Part shown: one piece after another, positions 1-6,410 of the stretch
Numbering within the stretch: the stretch's first letter is position 1
How the letters are laid out: each line of letters begins with the position of its first letter
Origin: Algiphilus sp.
Lineage (GTDB): Bacteria > Pseudomonadota > Gammaproteobacteria > Nevskiales > Nevskiaceae
NCBI RefSeq assembly: GCF_023145115.1
Contig: NZ_JAGLEJ010000018.1
Location: forward strand, 1 to 6,410
DNA: 6,410 nucleotides
Direction: 5' to 3'
Program-made: the position numbers and the translations under genes
Notes under the pieces: generated by a model
The model's database searches: none
Seen by the model: the letters and a program-made list of their open reading frames with translations, nothing else
What the model was told of the DNA's origin: nothing

Positions 1-1530
<1,530 letters not shown>

Positions 1531-1541
1531 CGAGAGACTGG

Positions 1542-2957
1542 ATGAGCAAGAACAACCTGCAATTCCTCGATGTTCCGCGTACCGATCCGGAGAAGCTGCC
1601 GGTCGAGGTGCGCCTGCACGACTATCGCGAGATCTACGGCGGCTTCGGCGAGGAGCACGCCAAGGCGCAGTCCGCGCGCTGTCTGGACTGCGGCAACCCC
1701 TACTGCGAATGGAAGTGCCCGGTGCACAACTACATTCCGCAGTGGCTCAAGCTGGTCGCCGACGGCAATCTGTTCGCCGCCGCCGAGCTCTCGCACGCCA
1801 CCAACTCGCTGCCCGAGATCTGCGGCCGGGTCTGCCCGCAGGATCGGCTCTGCGAGGGGGCCTGCACGCTCAACGACGGCTTCGGCGCGGTCACCATCGG
1901 TTCGGTCGAGAAGTACATCACCGACGAGGCCTACAAGCAGGGCTGGCGGCCGGACATGTCCAAGGTCAAGCCCACCGGCAAGCGCGTGGCCGTCATCGGC
2001 GCCGGCCCGGCGGGCCTGGGCTGCGCCGACGTGCTGGCGCGCAACGGCGTGCAGGCGGTGGTCTTCGACCGCTACCCGGAGATCGGCGGCCTGCTGACCT
2101 TCGGCATCCCGCCCTTCAAGCTCGAGAAGGAGGTCGTGCACAAGCGGCGCGAGATCCTCGAGTACATGGGCGTCGAGTTCCGCCTCAACACCGATGTCGG
2201 CACCGACATCAGCCTGCAGCAGCTGCTCGACGAGTACGACGCGGTCTTCCTCGGCACCGGCACCTACACCTACATGAAGGGCGGCTTCCCGGGCGAGGAG
2301 CTGCCCGGCGTCCATGACGCGCTGCCCTACCTGGTCTCCAACATCAACCGCCAGCTCGGCTTCGAGAAGGCGCCGTCGGACTGGATCAGCATGGAGGGCA
2401 AGCGGGTCGCGGTCCTGGGTGGCGGCGATACCGCCATGGACTGCACGCGCAGCGCCATCCGCCAGGGCGCCGAAGAGGTCTACTGCGTGTATCGCCGCGA
2501 CGAGCAGAACATGCCCGGCTCGCGGCGCGAGGTGGCCAACGCCAAGGAAGAGGGCGTGGAGTTCCTCTTCAACCGGCAGCCCATCGAGATCGTCGGCGAC
2601 GAGCGCGTCGAGGGCGTGCGCGTGGTCGAGACGCGCCTGGGCGCGCCCGACAACCGCGGCCGCCGCCGCCCGGAGCCGGTTCCCGGCTCCGAGAGCATCA
2701 TCGAGTGCGACAACGTCATCATCGCCTTCGGCTTCCGGCCGAGCCCCGGCGACTGGCTTGCGGAGCACAACGTGGCGCTGCACGAGGACGGCCGTATCTT
2801 CGTCGGCAACGGCAAGAACGGCAGCCACGCCTTCCAGACCACCAACCCGAAGATCTTCGCGGGCGGTGACATGGTCCGCGGCTCCGACCTCGTGGTCACG
2901 GCGGTCTTCGAGGGCCGCGAGGCCGCCGAAGCCATCATGGACACGATCGGCGTCTGA
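1542..2957 (+). CDS. gltD: Glutamate synthase (NADPH) small subunit
   Basis: Complete, 471 residues, matching the usual length of about 470. GltD is the beta subunit: it takes electrons from NADPH onto FAD and passes them through 4Fe-4S clusters to GltB in the cytoplasm. The N-terminal ferredoxin-like domain has two cysteine groups, C47/C50/C55/C59 (CLDCGNPYCEWKC) and C94/C98/C104/C108 (CGRVCPQDRLCEGAC). The FAD dinucleotide motif GAGPAG is at 153-158. The NADPH-binding motif GGGDTAMDC is at 293-301, followed by YRRDEQNMPGSRRE. The C-terminal FAD-contacting motif GGDMVRGSDLVVTAV begins near residue 441. All expected motifs are intact. The ATG at 1542 is chosen because a purine-rich GAGAG lies about 5 bases upstream and the N-terminus aligns with known GltD proteins. 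It surely shares an operon with gltB. Its TGA stop overlaps the proposed CTG start of the next gene. Confidence 0.98.
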   Translation: MSKNNLQFLDVPRTDPEKLPVEVRLHDYREIYGGFGEEHAKAQSARCLDCGNPYCEWKCPVHNYIPQWLKLVADGNLFAAAELSHATNSLPEICGRVCPQDRLCEGACTLNDGFGAVTIGSVEKYITDEAYKQGWRPDMSKVKPTGKRVAVIGAGPAGLGCADVLARNGVQAVVFDRYPEIGGLLTFGIPPFKLEKEVVHKRREILEYMGVEFRLNTDVGTDISLQQLLDEYDAVFLGTGTYTYMKGGFPGEELPGVHDALPYLVSNINRQLGFEKAPSDWISMEGKRVAVLGGGDTAMDCTRSAIRQGAEEVYCVYRRDEQNMPGSRREVANAKEEGVEFLFNRQPIEIVGDERVEGVRVVETRLGAPDNRGRRRPEPVPGSESIIECDNVIIAFGFRPSPGDWLAEHNVALHEDGRIFVGNGKNGSHAFQTTNPKIFAGGDMVRGSDLVVTAVFEGREAAEAIMDTIGV

Positions 2958-3859
2958 GCACCGGCGCGCCGGCACGGACCGATCCGGGCAGCTGGCTGGC
3001 GGCTTTCGGCGCCGTCGCCATCTGGACCGGGTTCATCCTGGTGACGCGCTATTCCGAGCGCGGCACTCTGCTGCCCACCGATCTGGCGGCACTGCGCTTT
3101 GCCGGTGCCGGGCTGATCATGGCGCCGTGGCTGTGGCGCGTGCGGCACCGCCTGCCGTCGCTGCCGCGCATGCTGCTGCTGGCGCTGTGCGGCGGCATCG
3201 GCTACGCACTGCTGGCCTATCACGCCTTCGCGCTGGCGCCCGCCGCGCACGGTGCCGTGCTGCTGCCCGGCATGATGCCCTTCCTGGTGGCACTGGTCGC
3301 GATGGTCGTGCTCGGCGAACGGCCTTCGCCGGGTCGCGCGCTCGGTCTCGCGATCATTGCCGGCGGCATGGTGTGCGTCGCCGTCGAGGGCATCGCGCCC
3401 GGACTCGGTGACGGCACCGTCTGGCGCGGCGATGCGCTGTTCGTCGCGGCCTCGCTGTGCTGGTCGGTGTTCACCGTGCTGCTGCGGCGCTGGGCGGTCG
3501 CGCCGTGGGACGCGGTGGGCATCACCGCCTGTTTCTCGGCGCTGATCTACCTGCCCGTGCACGCGCTGCTGCTGCCCTCGGCGATCGCGGATGCACCGCT
3601 GTCCGAGGTCCTGCTGCAGGGCGGTTACCAGGGCTTCCTCGCGGTGATCGTGGCGCTGGCCCTGTTCGCGCGCGCGGTGGCCGGTCTGGGGCCGACGCGC
3701 ATGGGCGTGCTCATGGCGCTCGTGCCGGCGTCGGGCGCGCTGCTGGCAGTGCCGGTGCTCGGGGAGCCGCTGACCCCGCTGACGATCGCCGGCGTGGTCT
3801 TCGCCAGTGGCGGTGCCGTCATCGCCGCGCGCGCTCAGGCACTATCCTTCCGCCGTTAG
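2954..3859 (+). CDS. EamA/DMT-superfamily transporter, probable CTG start overlapping the gltD stop
   Basis: An inner-membrane permease of the drug/metabolite transporter superfamily, 301 residues from CTG at 2954; about 300 is typical. I read ten hydrophobic segments in two repeated EamA halves. The first half includes AYHAFALAPAAHGAVLLPG and VVLGERPSPGRALGLAII. The second ends with the hallmark GPTRMGVLMALVPASGALL, then VLGEPLTPLTIAGVV and a last helix. Family members export amino acids, metabolites or drugs; the substrate here cannot be read from sequence. The first ATG/GTG/TTG in frame after the stop at 2867 is the GTG at 3041, which would delete helix 1 (WLAAFGAVAIWTGFILV, in frame upstream). 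Of the upstream CTG codons (2954, 2996), 2954 gives LSTGAPARTDPGSW before helix 1 and overlaps the gltD TGA as CTGA, like a coupled ATGA junction. No strong Shine-Dalgarno is visible. The family is secure; the start is an inference, with 2996 and 3041 as alternatives. Confidence 0.88.
   Translation: MSTGAPARTDPGSWLAAFGAVAIWTGFILVTRYSERGTLLPTDLAALRFAGAGLIMAPWLWRVRHRLPSLPRMLLLALCGGIGYALLAYHAFALAPAAHGAVLLPGMMPFLVALVAMVVLGERPSPGRALGLAIIAGGMVCVAVEGIAPGLGDGTVWRGDALFVAASLCWSVFTVLLRRWAVAPWDAVGITACFSALIYLPVHALLLPSAIADAPLSEVLLQGGYQGFLAVIVALALFARAVAGLGPTRMGVLMALVPASGALLAVPVLGEPLTPLTIAGVVFASGGAVIAARAQALSFRR
3843..3848 (+). promoter_or_regulatory. Possible -10 element upstream of the YceH-family gene
   Basis: TATCCT matches the sigma-70 -10 consensus at 4 of 6 positions and is one of the few AT-containing patches here. 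It lies inside the end of the transporter gene, 72 bases before the YceH ATG. No convincing -35 box is found about 17 bases upstream, so this is only a candidate. Confidence 0.22.
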
Positions 3860-3889
3860 CCGCGGGCGGTCCTCCGGGTTCCGCCGCGG
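3860..3889 (+). other. Imperfect GC-rich hairpin just after the transporter stop
   Basis: CCGCGG at 3860-3865 can pair with CCGCGG at 3884-3889. CGG at 3867-3869 can pair with CCG at 3881-3883, leaving G3866 bulged and an 11-base loop. It begins one base after the transporter stop and has no T-run behind it, so it is not a classical intrinsic terminator. It may stabilise the transcript end or be chance structure in GC-rich DNA. Confidence 0.3.
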
Positions 3890-3920
3890 CCGGCGCCCGT
3901 CTCCTCGAGAATCGACCCGT

Positions 3921-4550
3921 ATGCCGCAGATCCAGCTCACCCCCGTTCAGGCCCGCATCCTCGGCAGCCTTGCGGAGAAGGCCGTCACCACGCCGGCCTA
4001 CTATCCGATGACGCTCAACGCCATCCTCGCGGCCGCCAACCAGAAGAGCGCGCGCCATCCGGCGATGAAGCTCGGCGAGGGCGAAGCCGGCAGCGCGCTG
4101 GCCGATCTGGTCGAGATGCGGCTGGTCACGCGCGACGACGATAGCGGCCGCGTACCCAAGTGGCGTCACCGCTTCGAGCACGAGACGCTGCTGCCGAAGC
4201 CGGTGCTCGCCGTGCTGGTGGCGCTGATGCTGCGCGGACCGCAGACCCAGGCCGAGCTGCGCGCCCACGCCGCGCCGATGGGCGGCCCCGATGACGCCGA
4301 AGGCGTGCGCGCCGCGCTCGAGCGCATGGCCGACGGCCCCGACCCCTTCGTGCGCGAGATGCCGCGCGCCGCCGGCCAGTCGGCAGCGCGCTGGGCGCAT
4401 CTGCTGTGTGGTGAGCCGGAGATGCCGGCGGCGGTGCCGGCCGCGGCGCCGGCGCGGGGTGGCCAGCAGGAGGCCATCGCCGAGCTCGAGGCGCGGGTCG
4501 ACGCGCTGGAGGCCGAGGTCGCCCGCATGCGCGAAGCGCTCGGGATGTAG
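3921..4550 (+). CDS. yceH: YceH family protein (DUF480/UPF0502)
   Basis: Complete, 209 residues, close to the roughly 215 of E. coli YceH. The family is predicted to be cytoplasmic with two winged-helix domains, suggesting nucleic-acid binding or regulation; its molecular role is not settled. The N-terminus LTPVQARILGSLAEKAVTTP (residues 6-25) followed by YYPMTLNAILAAANQKS matches the family signature of EKxVTTPxxYP and NQKS. A second winged-helix-like segment starts near residue 93 (KPVLAVLVALMLRGPQTQAELR). An alanine/proline-rich linker then leads to a short C-terminal coiled coil, about residues 182-207 (IAELEARVDALEAEVARMRE). The ATG at 3921 is chosen because family homology starts there; the frame is open further upstream but that sequence is low-complexity and arginine-rich. 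No good Shine-Dalgarno is seen, only GAGA at 3907-3910. It lies 61 bases after the transporter and may have its own promoter. Confidence 0.92.
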   Translation: MPQIQLTPVQARILGSLAEKAVTTPAYYPMTLNAILAAANQKSARHPAMKLGEGEAGSALADLVEMRLVTRDDDSGRVPKWRHRFEHETLLPKPVLAVLVALMLRGPQTQAELRAHAAPMGGPDDAEGVRAALERMADGPDPFVREMPRAAGQSAARWAHLLCGEPEMPAAVPAAAPARGGQQEAIAELEARVDALEAEVARMREALGM

Positions 4551-4568
4551 CACGGCGTCGGCCGCGGC

Positions 4569-4574
4569 TATGCT
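4569..4574 (+). promoter_or_regulatory. Possible -10 element upstream of the DUF488 gene
   Basis: TATGCT matches the -10 consensus at 4 of 6 positions and sits in the 53-base gap, 35 bases before the DUF488 ATG, which would give a short leader of about 20-25 bases. It is flanked by GCCGC at 4561-4565 and GCGGC at 4576-4580, which could pair. No recognisable -35 box is visible, so confidence is low. Confidence 0.27.
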
Positions 4575-4603
4575 GGCGGCTGCAATTGTCGTCTCCTCCC
4601 CGC

Positions 4604-4987
4604 ATGGCCATCCGCATCGTCCGTCTCGGCACGCCGCGTCTCGATGACGAGGGACTCCGCATCGGCGCCGTGCGCCGCCCGCCGCGCGGCGTACCGAAGG
4701 CCGAGACCGCCAGCCGCGACATCTACGATGTCTGGTTCCCCACGCTGGCGCCGAGCGAGAATCTGCTGAAGACATTCGCGCCGGTGTCCGAGGCGTCGTG
4801 GAAGACCTTCGCGCGTCGCTACCGTGCCGAGATGAAGCAGCCCGACGCGCGCCACGCCATTGCGCTTCTGGCCGCGATGTCGCGGGATACCCATTTCGCG
4901 GTGGGTTGCTACTGCGCCACCGAGGCGCTGTGCCACCGCTCCGTCCTGCGCGAGCTGCTCGAGGCCGCGGGCGCGTGCCTCCGATGA
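4604..4987 (+). CDS. DUF488 family protein
   Basis: Small cytoplasmic protein, 127 residues from ATG 4604, related to the DUF488 family that includes E. coli YeaO. The biochemical function is not established. Family features visible are RRPPRGVPK (24-32), the YDVWFPTLAPS block (41-51), W66 with FARRYRAEM (69-77), and the C-terminal signature VGCYCATEALCHRSVLRELL (100-119). The last carries C102, C104 and C110 followed by H111-R112-S113, a conserved cysteine/histidine cluster that could be catalytic or redox-active; that is inference. The ATG at 4604 is preferred over an in-frame TTG at 4586 because homology begins at once after it. The leader is pyrimidine-rich and has no Shine-Dalgarno, so initiation may be weak or nearly leaderless. 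The stop lies 33 bases before the phosphatase start, suggesting co-transcription with it. An ATG overlaps this stop as ATGA. Confidence 0.87.
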   Translation: MAIRIVRLGTPRLDDEGLRIGAVRRPPRGVPKAETASRDIYDVWFPTLAPSENLLKTFAPVSEASWKTFARRYRAEMKQPDARHAIALLAAMSRDTHFAVGCYCATEALCHRSVLRELLEAAGACLR

Positions 4988-5019
4988 GCGGCCACTGTCA
5001 GCCGGGACGGCGGGACTAG
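4984..5019 (+). other. Possible 11-codon mini-cistron between the DUF488 and phosphatase genes
   Basis: An ATG at 4984 overlaps the DUF488 stop as ATGA and opens an 11-codon frame (MSGHCQPGRRD) that stops with TAG at 5017-5019, one base before the GTG start of the phosphatase. The arrangement could let terminating ribosomes move on to the GTG start. The frame is very short and could be chance; no known peptide is recognised. Confidence 0.2.
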
Positions 5020-5020
5020 C

Positions 5021-5821
5021 GTGGCGGCGGCGGGCGATCGGGCGCTGCTCACCGGCCTCGTCCATGCCGCCGAGGCGGCGGGTGCGGCGGCGGCGCGCTG
5101 TCGCGACCGGGGTCTCGGCGTCGCCGAGAAGGCCGGCGGCGAGATCGTGACCACCGCCGATCGCGCATCGGGCGGTGTTCTCTACGAGCACTTCGCGCGT
5201 CTGCTTCCGGGGGTGCCGGTCGTGTCGGAGGAGGGCACGGAACGCGCGCCGGGCCCGGGAGCGCGCATCGTGGCGGACGAGCTCGACGGCACCGCGCCGT
5301 TCGCGGCCGGAGCGCCGGACTGGGGCGTGATGGTTGCGCTGGTCGACGAGGCGCCGCTGGCGGCGGTCATCCATCTGCCGGCGCTCGGCGCCACCATCGC
5401 TGCAGAACGCGGTGCCGGCTGCCGCATCAATGGCGAGCCGGTGCGCGTGCGTTGCGGGGCGGACCCGGCGGATATCGTGCTCGGTCTCGAGATCAACGCC
5501 CGCCTCGACGATGCCGACTGGGACCGCCTGCGGGCGGTCACGCGCACGGTGCGCACCGCCCGCTGCACGGCCTGCTCGGCGTCGAGCACGCTCGCACTGC
5601 TGCGCGGGGTCACCGGGGCCTATCTCAATCTGCGCGGCGGCAGGATCTGGGATTTCGCCGCGCCGGCCCTGGTCATCGCCGAGGCCGGCGGCACCGTGCG
5701 CGATCCCGGCGGCGGCGCGCTGCGCTGGGACGCCATTCCGATGGGCTTCGCGGCGGCCGCCAACGCTGCGCTCCTGACGCGGCTGGTGACGGTCATGGAC
5801 GCCGCCGCGGCATCGTGCTGA
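5021..5821 (+). CDS. Inositol monophosphatase family protein (Mg2+-dependent sugar/nucleotide phosphatase)
   Basis: Complete, 266 residues from GTG 5021, the usual size for the family. Members (SuhB, CysQ, HisN-like and others) are cytoplasmic, metal-dependent phosphatases acting on inositol phosphates, 3'-phosphoadenosine phosphates, histidinol phosphate or sugar phosphates; the substrate here is not decidable. Metal-site residues are present: K37 and D47 in EKAGGEIVTTAD, E70-E71 in VVSEEGT, D86 and D89 in DELDGT (86-91), and D211 in the WDFAAPALVIAEAGG block. Two departures from consensus stand out. The usual DPIDGTxNF reads DELDGTAPF, and the usual GSAAL-type segment reads CSASSTLALL, close after a cysteine pair. 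GTG is chosen because CGGGA at 5011-5015 lies 5 bases upstream and the N-terminal helix fits the family; no ATG in frame lies nearby. A hairpin follows the stop. Confidence 0.88.
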   Translation: MAAAGDRALLTGLVHAAEAAGAAAARCRDRGLGVAEKAGGEIVTTADRASGGVLYEHFARLLPGVPVVSEEGTERAPGPGARIVADELDGTAPFAAGAPDWGVMVALVDEAPLAAVIHLPALGATIAAERGAGCRINGEPVRVRCGADPADIVLGLEINARLDDADWDRLRAVTRTVRTARCTACSASSTLALLRGVTGAYLNLRGGRIWDFAAPALVIAEAGGTVRDPGGGALRWDAIPMGFAAAANAALLTRLVTVMDAAAASC

Positions 5822-5837
5822 GCCGCGCGGCCGCGGC
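5822..5837 (+). terminator. Short GC hairpin after the phosphatase gene (possible weak terminator)
   Basis: GCCGCG at 5822-5827 pairs with CGCGGC at 5832-5837 around a 4-base loop, directly after the TGA at 5819-5821. The 6-bp stem is all G-C, but no T-tract follows (TTCC only), so any termination would be inefficient. It may also be chance in GC-rich sequence. Confidence 0.28.
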
Positions 5838-5865
5838 GCTTCCACCGGCCGTAACGCGACCGTGG

Positions 5866-5871
5866 TTCAAT
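5866..5871 (+). promoter_or_regulatory. Possible -10 element upstream of the lipoprotein gene
   Basis: TTCAAT matches the -10 consensus at 4 of 6 positions in the most AT-rich part of the 81-base gap, 37 bases before the lipoprotein ATG. Upstream sequence offers no good -35 box (TTCCAC at 5840-5845 is a poor match with too long a spacer). The candidate rests mainly on position. Confidence 0.22.
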
Positions 5872-5886
5872 CATGCTCCGGAATCC

Positions 5887-5892
5887 GAGGAG
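5887..5892 (+). promoter_or_regulatory. Shine-Dalgarno site deciding the lipoprotein start
   Basis: GAGGAG is the best ribosome-binding site in the window. It lies 10 bases before the ATG at 5903, but only 2 bases before another ATG at 5895. The 5895 frame closes after 16 codons, so the site serves 5903. Confidence 0.7.
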
Positions 5893-5902
5893 TGATGGCC
5901 GG

Positions 5903-6410
5903 ATGCGACGCCTGCTCGCGCCGCTGTTGGGGGCGCTGTGCGTGATCGGTTGCGGTTCGGGTGGCAACAACGGCGCCGCTCCGTCGGGGTGCGGGGGACC
6001 GTGCCCCCTCGAGATCGAGCCGCGCGCGCTGACGCTGGGCATGCCCGCCAACGGCTCGGTGGATCCGAGCCAGGCGCTCTGGGCGGTTCACCGGCCGCCC
6101 GGTGCCGAGCGCCCGGCGTATCTGCGGGAAGCGGCGGACTGGCTCTCGCTCGACCCGGCGGTGGTCGCGATCGATGCCGATGGCATCGCCACGCCCCTCG
6201 CGCGCGGCGAGGCGCTGATCGAGGCCACCTACGCCGGAGAGGCCGCCCGGCTGGCGGTGACGGTATCCGGTTCGCTGATCGCGCGGGGGGTGGATCATGA
6301 CGGCGACCGCCGTGCCTACACCCTGTACGTGCCCGACGGCTTCCGCGACGCGGCGCCGCGTCCGCTGGTCGTGGCCCTTCACGGTGGCGGCGGACGCAGC
6401 GTCAACCAGA
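5903..6410 (+). CDS. Lipoprotein with Ig-like segment and start of a PHB-depolymerase-like esterase domain (3' end outside window)
   Basis: Partial: 169 full codons are visible and the frame is still open at the window end. Residues 1-17 are a lipoprotein signal peptide, MRRLLAPLLGALCVIGC, with lipobox VIGC and C17 as the lipidated cysteine, so the protein is exported and membrane-anchored. A flexible Gly/Asn/Ser stretch follows with C30 and C34 (CGGPC). Residues of about 36-120 resemble a bacterial Ig-like (BIG2) fold, best seen in DWLSLDPAVVAIDADGIATP and then GEALIEATYAGEAARLAVTV. From about 132, RRAYTLYVPDGF followed by PRPLVVALHGGGGRS matches the start of the esterase/PHB-depolymerase (LpqC-like, COG3509) alpha/beta-hydrolase domain, whose HGGGG supplies the oxyanion hole. 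The catalytic serine, aspartate and histidine would lie beyond the window. Likely role: a surface or periplasmic esterase for polyester or polysaccharide-linked esters; substrate unknown. The start is fixed by the GAGGAG site and the signal peptide. Confidence 0.82.
   Translation, partial: MRRLLAPLLGALCVIGCGSGGNNGAAPSGCGGPCPLEIEPRALTLGMPANGSVDPSQALWAVHRPPGAERPAYLREAADWLSLDPAVVAIDADGIATPLARGEALIEATYAGEAARLAVTVSGSLIARGVDHDGDRRAYTLYVPDGFRDAAPRPLVVALHGGGGRSVNQ

Noticed and set aside
2314..3411. Plus-strand frame of 365 codons crossing gltD and the transporter
   Set aside because: It is out of frame with both genes, and the product is nearly all Ser/Arg/Ala/Thr, typical of a shifted frame in GC-rich coding DNA.
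3807..3920. Upstream extension of the YceH-family frame, overlapping the transporter
   Set aside because: The extra 38 residues are Arg/Ser/Gly-rich and unlike the family, whose homology begins at the ATG at 3921.
4586..4603. TTG at 4586 as the DUF488 start
   Set aside because: It adds only six residues (MSSPPR) before the conserved start of the family and has no ribosome-binding site; ATG 4604 fits better.
3819..4775. Minus-strand open frame of 318 codons opposite the YceH-family gene
   Set aside because: Composition is Arg/Ala/His-rich without any domain, and the opposite strand has a clear family match.
4568..5845. Minus-strand open frame of 425 codons opposite the DUF488 and phosphatase genes
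   Set aside because: It spans two well-supported + strand genes, is rich in Arg/Ala/Gly with no motif, and fits a codon-bias shadow.
5895..5945. ATG at 5895 as an alternative start near the lipoprotein
   Set aside because: The frame closes after 16 codons, and it is only 2 bases from the GAGGAG site. The ATG at 5903 gives a proper lipoprotein signal peptide.

Overview
The window is a compact, high-GC (about 70% by eye) stretch of bacterial chromosome with every supported gene on the + strand. GltB and GltD closely resemble the enterobacterial proteins as I know them, including the GltB cluster motif ending NCATGVATQ and a GltD of 471 residues. A YceH-family gene is also present. Together these point to a gammaproteobacterium, probably a GC-rich environmental lineage; I cannot name the genus.

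Layout: positions 1-1530 hold the C-terminal third of gltB (glutamate synthase large subunit, 5' end outside the window). Positions 1542-2957 hold complete gltD (small subunit), 11 bases downstream. A ten-helix EamA/DMT-type transporter follows directly. It has no ATG, GTG or TTG that would include its first membrane helix, and is best read from a CTG at 2954 that overlaps the gltD stop. Next come a YceH/DUF480 protein (3921-4550), a small DUF488 protein (4604-4987), an inositol-monophosphatase-family phosphatase (GTG start, 5021-5821), and the 5' part of a lipoprotein with a bacterial Ig-like segment and the start of a PHB-depolymerase-like esterase domain (5903 to the window end).

How they fit together: GltB and GltD form the NADPH-dependent enzyme that makes two glutamates from glutamine and 2-oxoglutarate. 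The transporter is probably translationally coupled to gltD and so made with it; whether it carries a related metabolite is unknown. The later genes are separated by 33-81 base gaps and look like housekeeping or poorly characterised genes in one direction, with weak promoter-like and hairpin signals between them. No gap exceeds 81 bases. I see no RNA genes, mobile elements, CRISPR arrays or long repeats.

I do not see a new multi-gene system here. The points most worth a second look are the non-canonical start of the transporter and the domain mix of the truncated lipoprotein-esterase. Smaller points are the divergent motif of the phosphatase and small signals in the short gaps.
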